Source of the DNA: Streptomyces zagrosensis
Lineage (GTDB): Bacteria > Actinomycetota > Actinomycetes > Streptomycetales > Streptomycetaceae
Length of the DNA stretch: 64,000 nucleotides
Direction: 5' to 3'
Assembly (NCBI RefSeq): GCF_014203645.1
Contig: NZ_JACHJL010000002.1
Span: forward strand, 124,001 to 188,000
In this document: piece after piece, positions 46,081-53,759 of the stretch
Position numbering within the stretch: position 1 is the stretch's first letter
Layout: each line of letters begins with the position of its first letter
Notes under the pieces: generated by a model
What the model saw: the letters and a program-made list of their open reading frames with translations, nothing else
Database searches by the model: none
What the model was told of the DNA's origin: nothing
Program-made: the position numbers and the translations under genes

Positions 46081-46096
46081 ATTACCGTCCGGTAAT
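46081..46096. promoter_or_regulatory. Palindrome ATTACCG-TC-CGGTAAT abutting the vanH module
   Basis: Perfect 7-bp arms immediately upstream of the vanH promoter module. It is absent at the other three modules, so it may give vanHAX an additional input. Confidence 0.5.
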
Positions 46097-46383
46097 GTAG
46101 AGGGTGTCTGCGTTGATCGCGCTGGGGTCCTCGCGCATCCGTAAAGCCTGCGGTCAGTTCGCATCTGCTGTGCGCGATGCCTGCCGTCCGAACCGATGGC
46201 CGCTGCGTTGGTGAGGGCCCCGTAACAGCCCTCTCGTGATCACCCCGGGCGAGAGCCGGCGTGGCCACCGGGCCCGCGCCGCCCGCCGCCCGAGGCCCGC
46301 CGCCCGCGATCCTCGGCTTTCGGCCCTCGCCTCGGTCCGCGGCGATCACCACGCGTACGACCTCGAAGCTACACACCGGTCGC

Positions 46384-46449
46384 ATATCGCCGGCGTATCG
46401 AAAAGCGCATACGTACCGGCAACGTCACGCCACCTTGACTGGAGGCATG
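46384..46449 (+). promoter_or_regulatory. 66-bp VanR-type promoter module of the murF unit
   Basis: From ATATCGCCGGCGTATCGAAA to the ATG of the leader ORF, the same length as the other three. It faces away from the vanH module, with about 300 bases between the two. Confidence 0.8.
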
Positions 46450-46530
46450 ATCTACAGCGAACCGACCTCCGCCATCCTCTGTCTTGCCGGCACGCTTCCG
46501 CTCGTCGGCCCCGGCGACGCCCGGTCATGA
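46447..46530 (+). CDS. 27-aa leader ORF before murF, derived from the vanH 5' end
   Basis: [20 protein letters not shown] and seven more residues, with GGAGG 1-5 bases before the ATG. The opening (M-x-Y-S-E-P) and the DNA ATCTACAGCGAACC match the start of vanH. Its TGA overlaps the murF ATG (ATGA), so murF translation is probably coupled to it. It is more likely a by-product of promoter duplication than a functional peptide. Confidence 0.6.
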   Translation: MIYSEPTSAILCLAGTLPLVGPGDARS

Positions 46531-47870
46531 TTCCGCTCAGTCTCGGGGAGATCGCCGCGGTCACCGGCGGGACGGTTGAGGGTGACGGCACCGTGCTGGT
46601 GACCGCGCCGGCCGTGCTCGACGGCCGGCAGGCCGAGCCGGGCGGCCTCTTCGTCGCCTTTGCCGGCGAGCACGTTGACGGCCATCACTACGCCGGCCAA
46701 GCCGGCCGGGCCGGCGCGGTGGCCGTGCTCGGCTCCCGGCCCACGCCGTTGCCCACCGTCGTCGTCAAGGACGCCCAAGCCGCGCTGAAGGCGCTGGCCA
46801 CCCACGTCGTGGCCCGGCTGCGCGACGGGCTGACCGTTGTCGGGCTGACCGGCTCCCAAGGCAAGACCAGCACCAAGGACCTGCTGGCGGCCGTGCTGTC
46901 GAGCGCCCGGCCGACGATCGCCACGATCGGCTCGCTCAACAACGAACTCGGCGTGCCGCTCACCATGCTGCGCGCCGACGCGGCCACCCGGTTCCTCGTC
47001 CTGGAGATGGGAGCCCGCCGCGTCGGCGACATCGCCGAGCTCACCGGCCTGGTCGCGCCCGACATCGCCGTCGTCCTCAACGTCGGCCAGGCTCACCTCG
47101 GCGAGTTCGGGTCGCGCGCGGCCATCGCCAAGACCAAGGGCGAGCTGGTGCAGGGGTTGGCGCCCGGCGGCACCGCCGTCCTCAACGCCGACGACCCCCA
47201 GGTGGTCGCGATGCGCTCGCTCACCAACGGTCCGGTGCTGACCTTCGGCCGGGCGAAGCACGCCGACGCGCGGGCGTGCGGCCTGGCCCTTGACCGGCGC
47301 GGCCGGCCGTCCTTCACGCTGCGGACCGCCGACGCCTCGGCCCCCGTCGCGCTGCCGCATGTGGGCGCCCACCAGGCGCTCAACGCGTCGGCTGCCGCGG
47401 CGGCGGGGCTGGCGGCCGGCGTACCCCTCACCATGGCCTCGGCGGCACTGGCTACCGCATCGCTGTCGCGGTGGCGCATGGAGCTGCGCGACCTCGCCAG
47501 TGGCGCGACGCTGCTCAACGACTCCTACAACGCCAACCCCGACTCGACCCGCGCCGCCTTGGACGCGCTGGCGGCAATCGAGGGCAGGCGCCGCATCGCC
47601 GTCCTCGGCGAGATGCTCGAACTCGGCGACGACAGCGCGGCCTGGCACCACGCCATCGGGGAGTACGCCGCCGCCCGGGCCGATGTGGTGGTGGCGGTCG
47701 GCGAGGCCGCCCGGCCGATCGCCGATGGCGCGGGAGCGCGTGCGATGGTGCTGGCCGACAACAAGGCAACCGTCGGTTGGCTGCGCGGCCACGTCACCGC
47801 CGGCGATGTGGTGCTCGTCAAGGCATCCCGCGGGGCGCGCCTCGACGAGGTCGCCGCCGTGCTCGCGTAG
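46527..47870 (+). CDS. murF2: MurF-like UDP-MurNAc-tripeptide:D-Ala-D-Lac ligase
   Basis: 447 aa Mur ligase. [15 protein letters not shown] opens the N-terminal domain; P-loop [30 protein letters not shown] and [13 protein letters not shown] follow. MurF joins the terminal dipeptide (here presumably the depsipeptide) to the stem peptide. A dedicated MurF occurs in glycopeptide-producer resistance clusters, where it should handle D-Ala-D-Lac. The shared promoter module places it under VanR. ATG overlaps the leader stop. Confidence 0.9.
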   Translation: MIPLSLGEIAAVTGGTVEGDGTVLVTAPAVLDGRQAEPGGLFVAFAGEHVDGHHYAGQAGRAGAVAVLGSRPTPLPTVVVKDAQAALKALATHVVARLRDGLTVVGLTGSQGKTSTKDLLAAVLSSARPTIATIGSLNNELGVPLTMLRADAATRFLVLEMGARRVGDIAELTGLVAPDIAVVLNVGQAHLGEFGSRAAIAKTKGELVQGLAPGGTAVLNADDPQVVAMRSLTNGPVLTFGRAKHADARACGLALDRRGRPSFTLRTADASAPVALPHVGAHQALNASAAAAAGLAAGVPLTMASAALATASLSRWRMELRDLASGATLLNDSYNANPDSTRAALDALAAIEGRRRIAVLGEMLELGDDSAAWHHAIGEYAAARADVVVAVGEAARPIADGAGARAMVLADNKATVGWLRGHVTAGDVVLVKASRGARLDEVAAVLA

Positions 47871-48095
47871 CTCGGTGCCGTCGGGCCGTGCTCGCGTAGC
47901 TCGGCGGGGGAAGTCGGAGGAGATCCGCGTGGCCGGAAGCGCGGCGCCACGCCCTCTCCTCACCCAACGAAAAGCGCGGCACTACGCCCTCCGGCCCATC
48001 GGAAGGTGCGGTGCCGCGCCTGCTCGGCCGCGCCACAGGTCACAGATGACAGATGACAGATCCCGAATCACAGGTCACAAGTCACACGTCACAGA
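47871..48095. repeat. Short direct repeats downstream of murF
   Basis: GTGCTCGCGTAGCTCGG occurs at 47859 (spanning the murF stop) and again at 47889. Then come GCGGC-CACGCCCTC repeats, and at 48031-48100 a run of degenerate TCACAG(G/A)T words. No gene. Convergent region between murF (+) and the small gene at 48096 (-). Confidence 0.55.
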
Positions 48096-48305
48096 TCACA
48101 GGCCGAGGCCGTAGCTGTTGCCTCGGGCGACCGGCACCACGCCGAGCACTACGCCCGGCACCAGGCCGGGCACTACGCCCGGCACCACGCCGAGCACCAC
48201 GCCCGGCACCACGCCGAGCACCACGCCGGCGGTCTCGCGCACATGGGCGCGCCGGCGGTCGCCGTCCATCATGCGCACCAGGCTCATCTCGCTCAGCTCG
48301 CTCAT
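48096..48305 (-). CDS. 69-aa repeat-containing hydrophobic protein coupled to vanK
   Basis: MSELSEMSLVRMMDGDRRRA, then a Val/Gly/Pro/Leu tract of repeated GVVPGVVLGVV units, ending NSYGLGL. Its ATG overlaps the vanK stop (ATGA at 48302-48305). The tract comes from 15-bp CACCACGCCGAGCAC-type repeats (48134-48235) and is long enough for one membrane span. I do not recognise it. Coupling to vanK implies a membrane-associated role or a repeat-expanded remnant. Confidence 0.5.
   Translation of the reverse strand: MSELSEMSLVRMMDGDRRRAHVRETAGVVLGVVPGVVLGVVPGVVPGLVPGVVLGVVPVARGNSYGLGL
48134..48235. repeat. 15-bp tandem repeats within the 69-aa gene
   Basis: Units of the form GGCACCACGCCGAGC/GGCACTACGCCC follow one another about seven times. 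Each unit is a multiple of three, so the frame is kept while the protein lengthens by V-V-P/L-G-V steps. Confidence 0.75.
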
Positions 48306-49456
48306 CCCCCACGCCGCCTCATGTAGAGGTCGAAGACCCGGTAGACCATCGGCCGTAGTGGCAGGTCCCACTCGCCGACGTACCTCACCGCCTGGCCGCC
48401 GGTGCCGACCTTGAACTGGATCAGCCCGACGTGTGGGTCGGCGGCGTCGAGGGTGGGGGTGATGCCGCGCAGGTCATAGACGTCACAGCCGGCCGCCAGC
48501 GAGTCGCGGATCATCGTCCACTGGCAGGCGTTGGAGCCGCGCACCTCGCGCTTGTCGGTGGAGGACGCGCCGTAGGAGTACCACGCATGGGCGCCGACGC
48601 GGACCATGATGGTGGCGGCGACCAAGTCGCCTCGATGGCGGGCCAGGTAGAGCTTGATCCGCTCGGGGTCCTCGGCCATCAGGGCCGCGAACATGGTCTG
48701 GAAGTAGCGCAGCGGCCGAGGCGTGAAGTGGTCGCGCTCGGCGGTGTGGACGTAGAGGTCGTGGAACGCCTTCAGGTCCGTACCGACCGTGACCTCGACT
48801 CCCTCCTTGGCTGCCTTCTTGATGTTGCGGCGCCATTGTTGGTTCATGCCCTTGAGCAGGTCGTCCTCAGTTTTGCCGGCCAGCGGAATCTCGTACCTGA
48901 ACTGCGGATGCCCGACCCCGAAGCCGTCCTGCGGGCTCTGCGGCAGCCAGCCGGCGGCCCTGAGTCGGCTGGTTACGCGGGCACCAACCGGGTCGGCACT
49001 TTGGCCGGGCATCTCGGTGAGCCGCTTGCTGCCCGGATCGGCGATGCCCTCCTTGACCTGGGCGGCGCTCCAGGTGTTCGTGCACACCGGCGGGCCGAGC
49101 CGGATCGCGAACGCGCCGTGTGCCGTGAGATAGGCCGCGAGCGGGTCGAGCCACGCGTCGATCTCGCCGGTCCAGTCGATGATCGGGCCATCGGGCAGGT
49201 AGGCCAGCGTGAAGCGTTGCAGTCGCGGCACCGGGCGGTGCAGGACGAGCCCGACACCGACCAGTTGCCGACCGTCGAACCAGCCGAGGCTCTCGCTGCG
49301 CCACTCGGTCTTGACGCTGGCCCATGCCGGGGTCTGTAGGAAGCTGACCGACCGCTGTGTCCGCACGAACGCCAAGTGCTCGACCGCGCTGATCGGCGCA
49401 ACGGTCAGACTCGCGCTCGCGGCCTTGGCCCCTCGGTGGTGCGCGGTTCGGCTCAC
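48302..49456 (-). CDS. vanK: FemX-family cross-bridge aminoacyltransferase VanK
   Basis: 384 aa from GTG 49456 (VSRTAHHRGAKAAS). Fem/GNAT-like fold: VSFLQTPAWASVK, a coiled helical segment MNQQWRRNIKKAAKEGVEV, VGAHAWYSYGASS and HVGLIQFKVGTGG. In S. coelicolor VanK adds the glycine branch to D-Ala-D-Lac-ending precursors, which the housekeeping FemX cannot use. The GTG overlaps the stop of a 34-codon leader ORF. A 69-aa gene overlaps the 3' end. Confidence 0.93.
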   Translation of the reverse strand: MSRTAHHRGAKAASASLTVAPISAVEHLAFVRTQRSVSFLQTPAWASVKTEWRSESLGWFDGRQLVGVGLVLHRPVPRLQRFTLAYLPDGPIIDWTGEIDAWLDPLAAYLTAHGAFAIRLGPPVCTNTWSAAQVKEGIADPGSKRLTEMPGQSADPVGARVTSRLRAAGWLPQSPQDGFGVGHPQFRYEIPLAGKTEDDLLKGMNQQWRRNIKKAAKEGVEVTVGTDLKAFHDLYVHTAERDHFTPRPLRYFQTMFAALMAEDPERIKLYLARHRGDLVAATIMVRVGAHAWYSYGASSTDKREVRGSNACQWTMIRDSLAAGCDVYDLRGITPTLDAADPHVGLIQFKVGTGGQAVRYVGEWDLPLRPMVYRVFDLYMRRRGG

Positions 49457-49557
49457 TGGCCTGCTGTCCCCACGCCGACGTTCGCGGTCGGGGCGCTGCT
49501 GCGCCCCGGGTGCCACCGGGTCTGGGCTGCTGTTCGTGCTGGTTCGCTGTGGGACAT
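49453..49557 (-). CDS. 34-aa leader ORF before vanK, derived from the vanH 5' end
   Basis: MSHSEPARTAAQTRWHPG and 16 more residues. Ten of the first eleven codons align with vanH (MTYSEPARTAA) allowing T/S and Y/H changes. Its TGA overlaps the vanK GTG. Like the murF leader it sits directly behind the 66-bp module, so vanK is probably translated by termination-reinitiation. Confidence 0.62.
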   Translation of the reverse strand: MSHSEPARTAAQTRWHPGRSSAPTANVGVGTAGQ

Positions 49558-49620
49558 GCCTTCAGTCAAAGCAGCGCGGTGTTGCCGGCGCGTATGCGGA
49601 TTTCGATATGCCGACGATAT
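49555..49620 (-). promoter_or_regulatory. 66-bp VanR-type promoter module of the vanK unit
   Basis: ATATCGTCGGCATATCGAAA to the leader ATG, 66 bases, both TATCG half-sites kept. The ribosome-binding site is GAAGG. The remaining 49621-49880 has CTCGGC-type repeats (49725-49790) and no gene. Confidence 0.8.
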
Positions 49621-49880
49621 GTTCCGGGCCAACGCCTCACGAGGCGTCGATCGATGGGCCTGGGACCCGATGCCCGTGGTGGTTGCGGGGACGCCTAGGG
49701 CGCGTACGCCATGAGTTACGGCGGCCTCGGCTATCTCGGCGATCTCGGCCAGCGGGGACCTCGGCCAGCGGCGGGGTTCGGCCAGTGGCGAGTTCGAGGT
49801 GGCGTTGCCGGTACGCGCCATGATCCGCGACAGCAGATGGTGCGGGAGGCGGGGACGGTCTCGGCGGCTTCACGCGGTGT

Positions 49881-51005
49881 TCACCAGCTGATTCCGGCCA
49901 CCACCGGCAGGTGATCGCTGTCGGTTGCCGGCAGCACCCACGAGCTCTTTGGCTCCACGCCCCTGACCAGGATCTGGTCGATCCGCGCCAGCGGAAAGGA
50001 CGCCGGCCAGCTGAAGCCGAAGCCGTCGCCGGCCGTGCTGTGGGCCGAGTCCATTTGCGAGGCGAGGTCGGCGAACGCGCGGTCGTCCATGGTGCCGTTC
50101 AGGTCGCCGAGCAGCACCACTCGCTCGTTCCGCTCGGCGGCGATGGCCTTGCCGAGCGCCTGCGCGCCGGCGTCCCGCGTGGCCGTCCAAAAGCCGTTCG
50201 CGGGAAACACCCGCACGGACCCCAGGTGCGCCGCATACACCGCCAGCGGCCCCTGGCTCGTGGCCACCGTGGTACGTAGCGCCCGGGTCGAACCCATCGC
50301 GACGTCAACCGGCCGGGTGTCCGACAGCGGCAACTTGCTCCACAGCCCGACCGTGCCCTGCACCGTGTGGTACGGGTACGCCCTCGCCAGTCCCTCCTCG
50401 TACGTGCCCCGGGCCTGCTCGGTCAGCTCCTCCAGTGCCAGCACGTCCACACCTGAGGCAGCCAGGTCGCGGGCGGTGCCGGCCGGGTCGGGGTTGTCTG
50501 CACTGACGTTGTGGCTGGCCATGGTGAGGTCACCGCCCCGGTGGGACTTGTCGATGAGCAGCCCGCCGAAGAGGTTCAGCCACGCCATGACCGGCAGCAG
50601 CAGCGCAAGCACCGCGGAGGCGGAGCGGCGCCACAGCGCTCCGGCCAGCAGCACCGGGATGAACAGGCCGAACCACGGCAGGAAGGTCTCCACCAGGCTG
50701 CCGAGGCCCCCGATCCGGTTCGGAATCTCCGCGCGCAGCAGCATGAGCAGGCCGAGCAGCAGCGCCAGCGTCGCGAGTACCAGGCCGCGCTTCCAGGGCC
50801 CCGGCCGGAAGCCGATGCGGACCACCCGGCGGATGCGCGTACGCCAGGTGCCGAGCCCGCCGCCCCGGCGGATGCGCGTACGCCAGATACCCAGGATGCG
50901 CGTACGCCAGGTACCGGAGCGGGTGTCGCCGCGGTCGGCGCCGCCCTGTTCGGTCTCCCCCGTGTCCACCTGCTCCACCGTCTGCCCACGTGCACCGCCG
51001 GTCAC
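49881..51005 (-). CDS. vanJ: VanJ membrane protein with endonuclease/exonuclease/phosphatase domain
   Basis: 374 aa, GTG overlapping the vanY stop. The N-terminal ~60 residues contain three WRTRIRR/WRTRILG repeats (from GGATGCGCGTACGCCAG DNA repeats at 50826-50911). Three membrane helices follow (GLVLATLALLLGLLMLL and others). The extracytoplasmic domain is EEP-like: MASHNVSADN, LALEELTEQ, LLGDLNGTMDD and TDSDHLPVVAG with the catalytic Asp-His. In S. coelicolor VanJ gives teicoplanin resistance; the mechanism is thought to act on a lipid pyrophosphate or precursor outside the cell. Confidence 0.9.
   Translation of the reverse strand: MTGGARGQTVEQVDTGETEQGGADRGDTRSGTWRTRILGIWRTRIRRGGGLGTWRTRIRRVVRIGFRPGPWKRGLVLATLALLLGLLMLLRAEIPNRIGGLGSLVETFLPWFGLFIPVLLAGALWRRSASAVLALLLPVMAWLNLFGGLLIDKSHRGGDLTMASHNVSADNPDPAGTARDLAASGVDVLALEELTEQARGTYEEGLARAYPYHTVQGTVGLWSKLPLSDTRPVDVAMGSTRALRTTVATSQGPLAVYAAHLGSVRVFPANGFWTATRDAGAQALGKAIAAERNERVVLLGDLNGTMDDRAFADLASQMDSAHSTAGDGFGFSWPASFPLARIDQILVRGVEPKSSWVLPATDSDHLPVVAGISW
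50826..50911. repeat. Three GGATGCGCGTACGCCAG repeats within vanJ
   Basis: Copies at about 50833, 50869 and 50897 give WRTRIR repeats in the predicted cytoplasmic N-terminus. Spacing is irregular (36 and 28 bases) yet all copies are in the same reading frame as seen in the protein. Confidence 0.7.
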
Positions 51006-51763
51006 CGCTGCATCCTCGGGTCCTGGGTGGGGTCGGCGTACATCCGCGGGCAACCGCGCTCGATCGCCTTGGTGCGCAGTTCGTAGTGCCAGGGTTCGTT
51101 CCGGTAGATCTGGCACAGCCCGTACTCGGCACCATGTTCGGACAGCCACGCCGTCGCATCGGAGCCCCCGACGTCGATCGCGTCCCCCGATACGTGCGGG
51201 GACGTCGTCGCGGTGGCCACCCATCGGGCGGCCTCGTCTTCGGACCCGTACCGGGAGATTGCCTCACGAAGAAGCCGATTTTGGTACGCAGGGGAGCGCC
51301 AGCCACTGTTGACGCGGAACTCAACTCCGGTGCCATGGGCGCCAGTTGCAGCCCGGCGGACGGCCTTGAGTAAGGCTGGATCGAGGTTGGCCACGGCCGG
51401 AGTCTTGTCATCGAAGACCGTCACGCCGTCGGGTACGACACCGTCAGCCGCACCGTGAGCACCCTGGTACTCACGGTGTTCCCGGTGCTCTCGGTGCTCT
51501 CGGTGAGAGGGACGCAAGGCCGCTGGGGCAGAGGAGGATGGTGCGACCGAGGGGGTCGGGGCGACCGAGGTGTGCGGGGCACCCGAGGAGTGCGGGGAAA
51601 ACGACGCAGACGCAACGGTCGAGGCAGATGAGACGGACGAGGACTTCAACAGCTGGTAGCCGAGGGCTGCGGTGATCGCTGCTATGACGACCATCAGGCC
51701 GACGACACGGAGCTGGTGAATCCGGTGGGTCGTTATTCGTACTGATGGTGGGATTCGGGTCAT
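51002..51763 (-). CDS. vanY: Membrane-anchored D,D-carboxypeptidase VanY
   Basis: 253 aa. N-terminal anchor VVGLMVVIAAITAALGYQLL, then a Ser/Ala/Pro linker and a HREHREHREHRE repeat, then an M15B peptidase domain: VNSGWRSPAYQ, zinc ligands in SPHVSGDAIDVG (His and Asp), EPWHYEL (Glu, His). It trims the last D-Ala from pentapeptides that escaped VanX. Start ATG 51763 belongs to the fourth 66-bp module. vanJ follows with a 4-base overlap. This gene is additional to the S. coelicolor van set. Confidence 0.9.
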   Translation of the reverse strand: MTRIPPSVRITTHRIHQLRVVGLMVVIAAITAALGYQLLKSSSVSSASTVASASFSPHSSGAPHTSVAPTPSVAPSSSAPAALRPSHREHREHREHREYQGAHGAADGVVPDGVTVFDDKTPAVANLDPALLKAVRRAATGAHGTGVEFRVNSGWRSPAYQNRLLREAISRYGSEDEAARWVATATTSPHVSGDAIDVGGSDATAWLSEHGAEYGLCQIYRNEPWHYELRTKAIERGCPRMYADPTQDPRMQR

Positions 51764-51826
51764 GCTGCCAGTCAAGGCAGCATGGTGTTGCCAGCACGTA
51801 TGTGGTTTTCGATACGCCGACGATAT
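51761..51826 (-). promoter_or_regulatory. 66-bp VanR-type promoter module of vanYJ
   Basis: ATATCGTCGGCGTATCGAAA to the vanY ATG, 66 bases. It ends only 24 bases before the divergent vanR ATG, so a regulator bound here could also act on vanRS. Unlike the other modules, homology stops at the ATG. Confidence 0.8.
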
Positions 51827-51850
51827 GCGCCGCCTCGTAGCATCACTACC

Positions 51851-52546
51851 ATGCGTGTGCTGATTGTCGAGGACGAGCCCTATATGGCAGAAGCCATCCG
51901 CGATGGCCTCCGCCTGGAAGCGATCGCCGCCGACATCGCGGGTGACGGGGACACCGCTCTTGAGCTGCTGAGCATCAACGCCTACGACATCGCCGTCCTC
52001 GATCGCGATATCCCTGGGCCTTCCGGCGACGAGATCGCCAAACGCATCATCGCCTCCGGCAGCGGCATGCCGATTCTCATGCTCACTGCGGCCGACCGTC
52101 TCGACGACAAGGCCACCGGATTCGGACTCGGTGCCGACGACTACCTCACAAAACCATTCGACCTGCGAGAACTCGTGCTCAGGCTCAGAGCGCTCGACCG
52201 CAGACGCGCACACAGCAGGCCGCCTGTGCAAGAGATCCTAGGTCTGCGTCTTGACCCCTTCCGCAGAGAGGTTTATCGGGACGACCGCTACGTGGCGCTG
52301 ACCCGCAAGCAATTCGCCGTACTCGAAGTCCTCGTCGGTGCCGAAGGCGGTGTCGTGAGCGCCGAAGAACTTCTGGAGCGGGCGTGGGATGAGAACGCGG
52401 ACCCGTTCACCAACGCCGTACGCATCACGGTCTCGGCACTGCGCAAGCGTCTCGGCGAACCGTGGGTCATCACCACGGTGCCCGGCACCGGGTACCGCAT
52501 CGGCACCCAACCAGAGGCCGAGCATGAAGAAAAAGACCGTGAATAG
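51851..52546 (+). CDS. vanR: Response regulator VanR
   Basis: 231 aa OmpR/PhoB-type regulator. Receiver with acidic pair EDE (residues 7-9), phospho-acceptor Asp51 (AVLDRDIPG) and TKPFD lysine near 101. Winged helix with LTRKQFAVLEVLV and VRITVSALRKRLG. Asp51 is the VanR position known from S. coelicolor. Expected to bind the TATCG-N6-TATCG sites of the four modules. The vanS start lies inside its last codons. Confidence 0.95.
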   Translation: MRVLIVEDEPYMAEAIRDGLRLEAIAADIAGDGDTALELLSINAYDIAVLDRDIPGPSGDEIAKRIIASGSGMPILMLTAADRLDDKATGFGLGADDYLTKPFDLRELVLRLRALDRRRAHSRPPVQEILGLRLDPFRREVYRDDRYVALTRKQFAVLEVLVGAEGGVVSAEELLERAWDENADPFTNAVRITVSALRKRLGEPWVITTVPGTGYRIGTQPEAEHEEKDRE

Positions 52547-53666
52547 GACGCCCGGGTTGAGTGTTCGCATCAAACTCACCCTCAGTTACGCCGGATTCCT
52601 CATGTTCGCCGGCGTCCTGCTGCTCGCGGCGGTGTGGATGTTCCTCCTGCGTTACGTCCCCGACCGAGCGATGCTCTACAACCCCGATGATCGGCCGAGA
52701 AATGGTGTTTTTCCCATCAGGTCCGCCCTGCTGGATGTCTTCGCTCCGAGGGCAGCCGCAGTGCTGGCATTCTTGCTGGTTTTCGGTCTCGTGGGAGGAT
52801 GGCTCCTCGCCGGCCGCATGCTCGCGCCCCTGATCCGGATTACCAGCGCCACGCGCATGGCCACGAACGGAACGCTCTCCCACCGCATCCGACTACCGGG
52901 CCGCAACGATGAGTTCCGCGAACTCGCCGACGCCTTCGACACGATGCTTGCACGGCTCGAAGCGCACGTCGCCGAACAGCGGAGATTCGCAGCCAACGCT
53001 TCCCACGAACTCCGCACACCGCTGGCGATCTCGCAAACACTCCTCGATGTGGCCCGCGCCGATCCGAACCGCGACATCAACGAAATCATCGACCGGCTCC
53101 ACGCCGTCAACACCCGAGCGATCGACCTCACCGAGGCGCTGCTCCTGCTCAGCCGCGCTGACCAGCGGTCGTTCACCCGAGAGCCCGTCGATCTGTCCCT
53201 CATCGCGGAAGAAGCCACCGAAACGCTCCTCCCCCTCGCGGAAAAGCGGGGTGTCACCATTGAGACCCACGGCAACATCACCCCCGCGATCGGATCGCAG
53301 GCCCTCTTGCTGCAAGTGGTCACGAACCTCGTGCAGAACGCGATCGTGCACAATCTGGCCGCACACGGCACCGTGTGGGTGAACACCAGCGTGCACCCCA
53401 CAACCGTGGCGCTCACTGTGGAAAACACCGGCGAGCAGCTCGCCCCCGAGCTGATCTCCACACTCACCGAGCCGTTCCAGCGCGGCACCGAGCGCCTCCA
53501 CGCCGACCACGCAGGCGTCGGCCTCGGCCTGGCCATCGTCAAAACCATCGTCCTCGCACACGACGGAACACTCACCCTCACCCCGCGCTCCACCGGCGGC
53601 ATCCGCATCACGGTGGAACTACCCGCAATGCCCCCACACGCCGACAGGCAACCCACACGCCGATAG
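52524..53666 (+). CDS. vanS: Sensor histidine kinase VanS
   Basis: 380 aa, ATG within the end of vanR. Two membrane helices (about 20-44 and 76-98) flank a short outside loop of ~30 residues (RYVPDRAMLYNPDDRPRN), the right size for direct glycopeptide contact as reported for S. coelicolor VanS. HAMP, then H box SHELRTPL with His161, N box NLVQNAIVHN, and G boxes VENTGEQL and GVGLGLAIVK. Controls VanR phosphorylation. Confidence 0.95.
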   Translation: MKKKTVNRTPGLSVRIKLTLSYAGFLMFAGVLLLAAVWMFLLRYVPDRAMLYNPDDRPRNGVFPIRSALLDVFAPRAAAVLAFLLVFGLVGGWLLAGRMLAPLIRITSATRMATNGTLSHRIRLPGRNDEFRELADAFDTMLARLEAHVAEQRRFAANASHELRTPLAISQTLLDVARADPNRDINEIIDRLHAVNTRAIDLTEALLLLSRADQRSFTREPVDLSLIAEEATETLLPLAEKRGVTIETHGNITPAIGSQALLLQVVTNLVQNAIVHNLAAHGTVWVNTSVHPTTVALTVENTGEQLAPELISTLTEPFQRGTERLHADHAGVGLGLAIVKTIVLAHDGTLTLTPRSTGGIRITVELPAMPPHADRQPTRR

Positions 53667-53759
53667 GTGGAGAAGCTTGGAAGTGGTGCGCGGCCACGGG
53701 GACCCGCTCATGGACACGGGCATTCGGGCCGCAACAGAAGCAGGAGCAGGAGAAGTGCT

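Noticed and set aside
43339..53666. Glycopeptide biosynthetic gene cluster
   Set aside because: Only resistance and cell-wall genes are visible; no NRPS, P450 or glycosyltransferase genes occur in the window.
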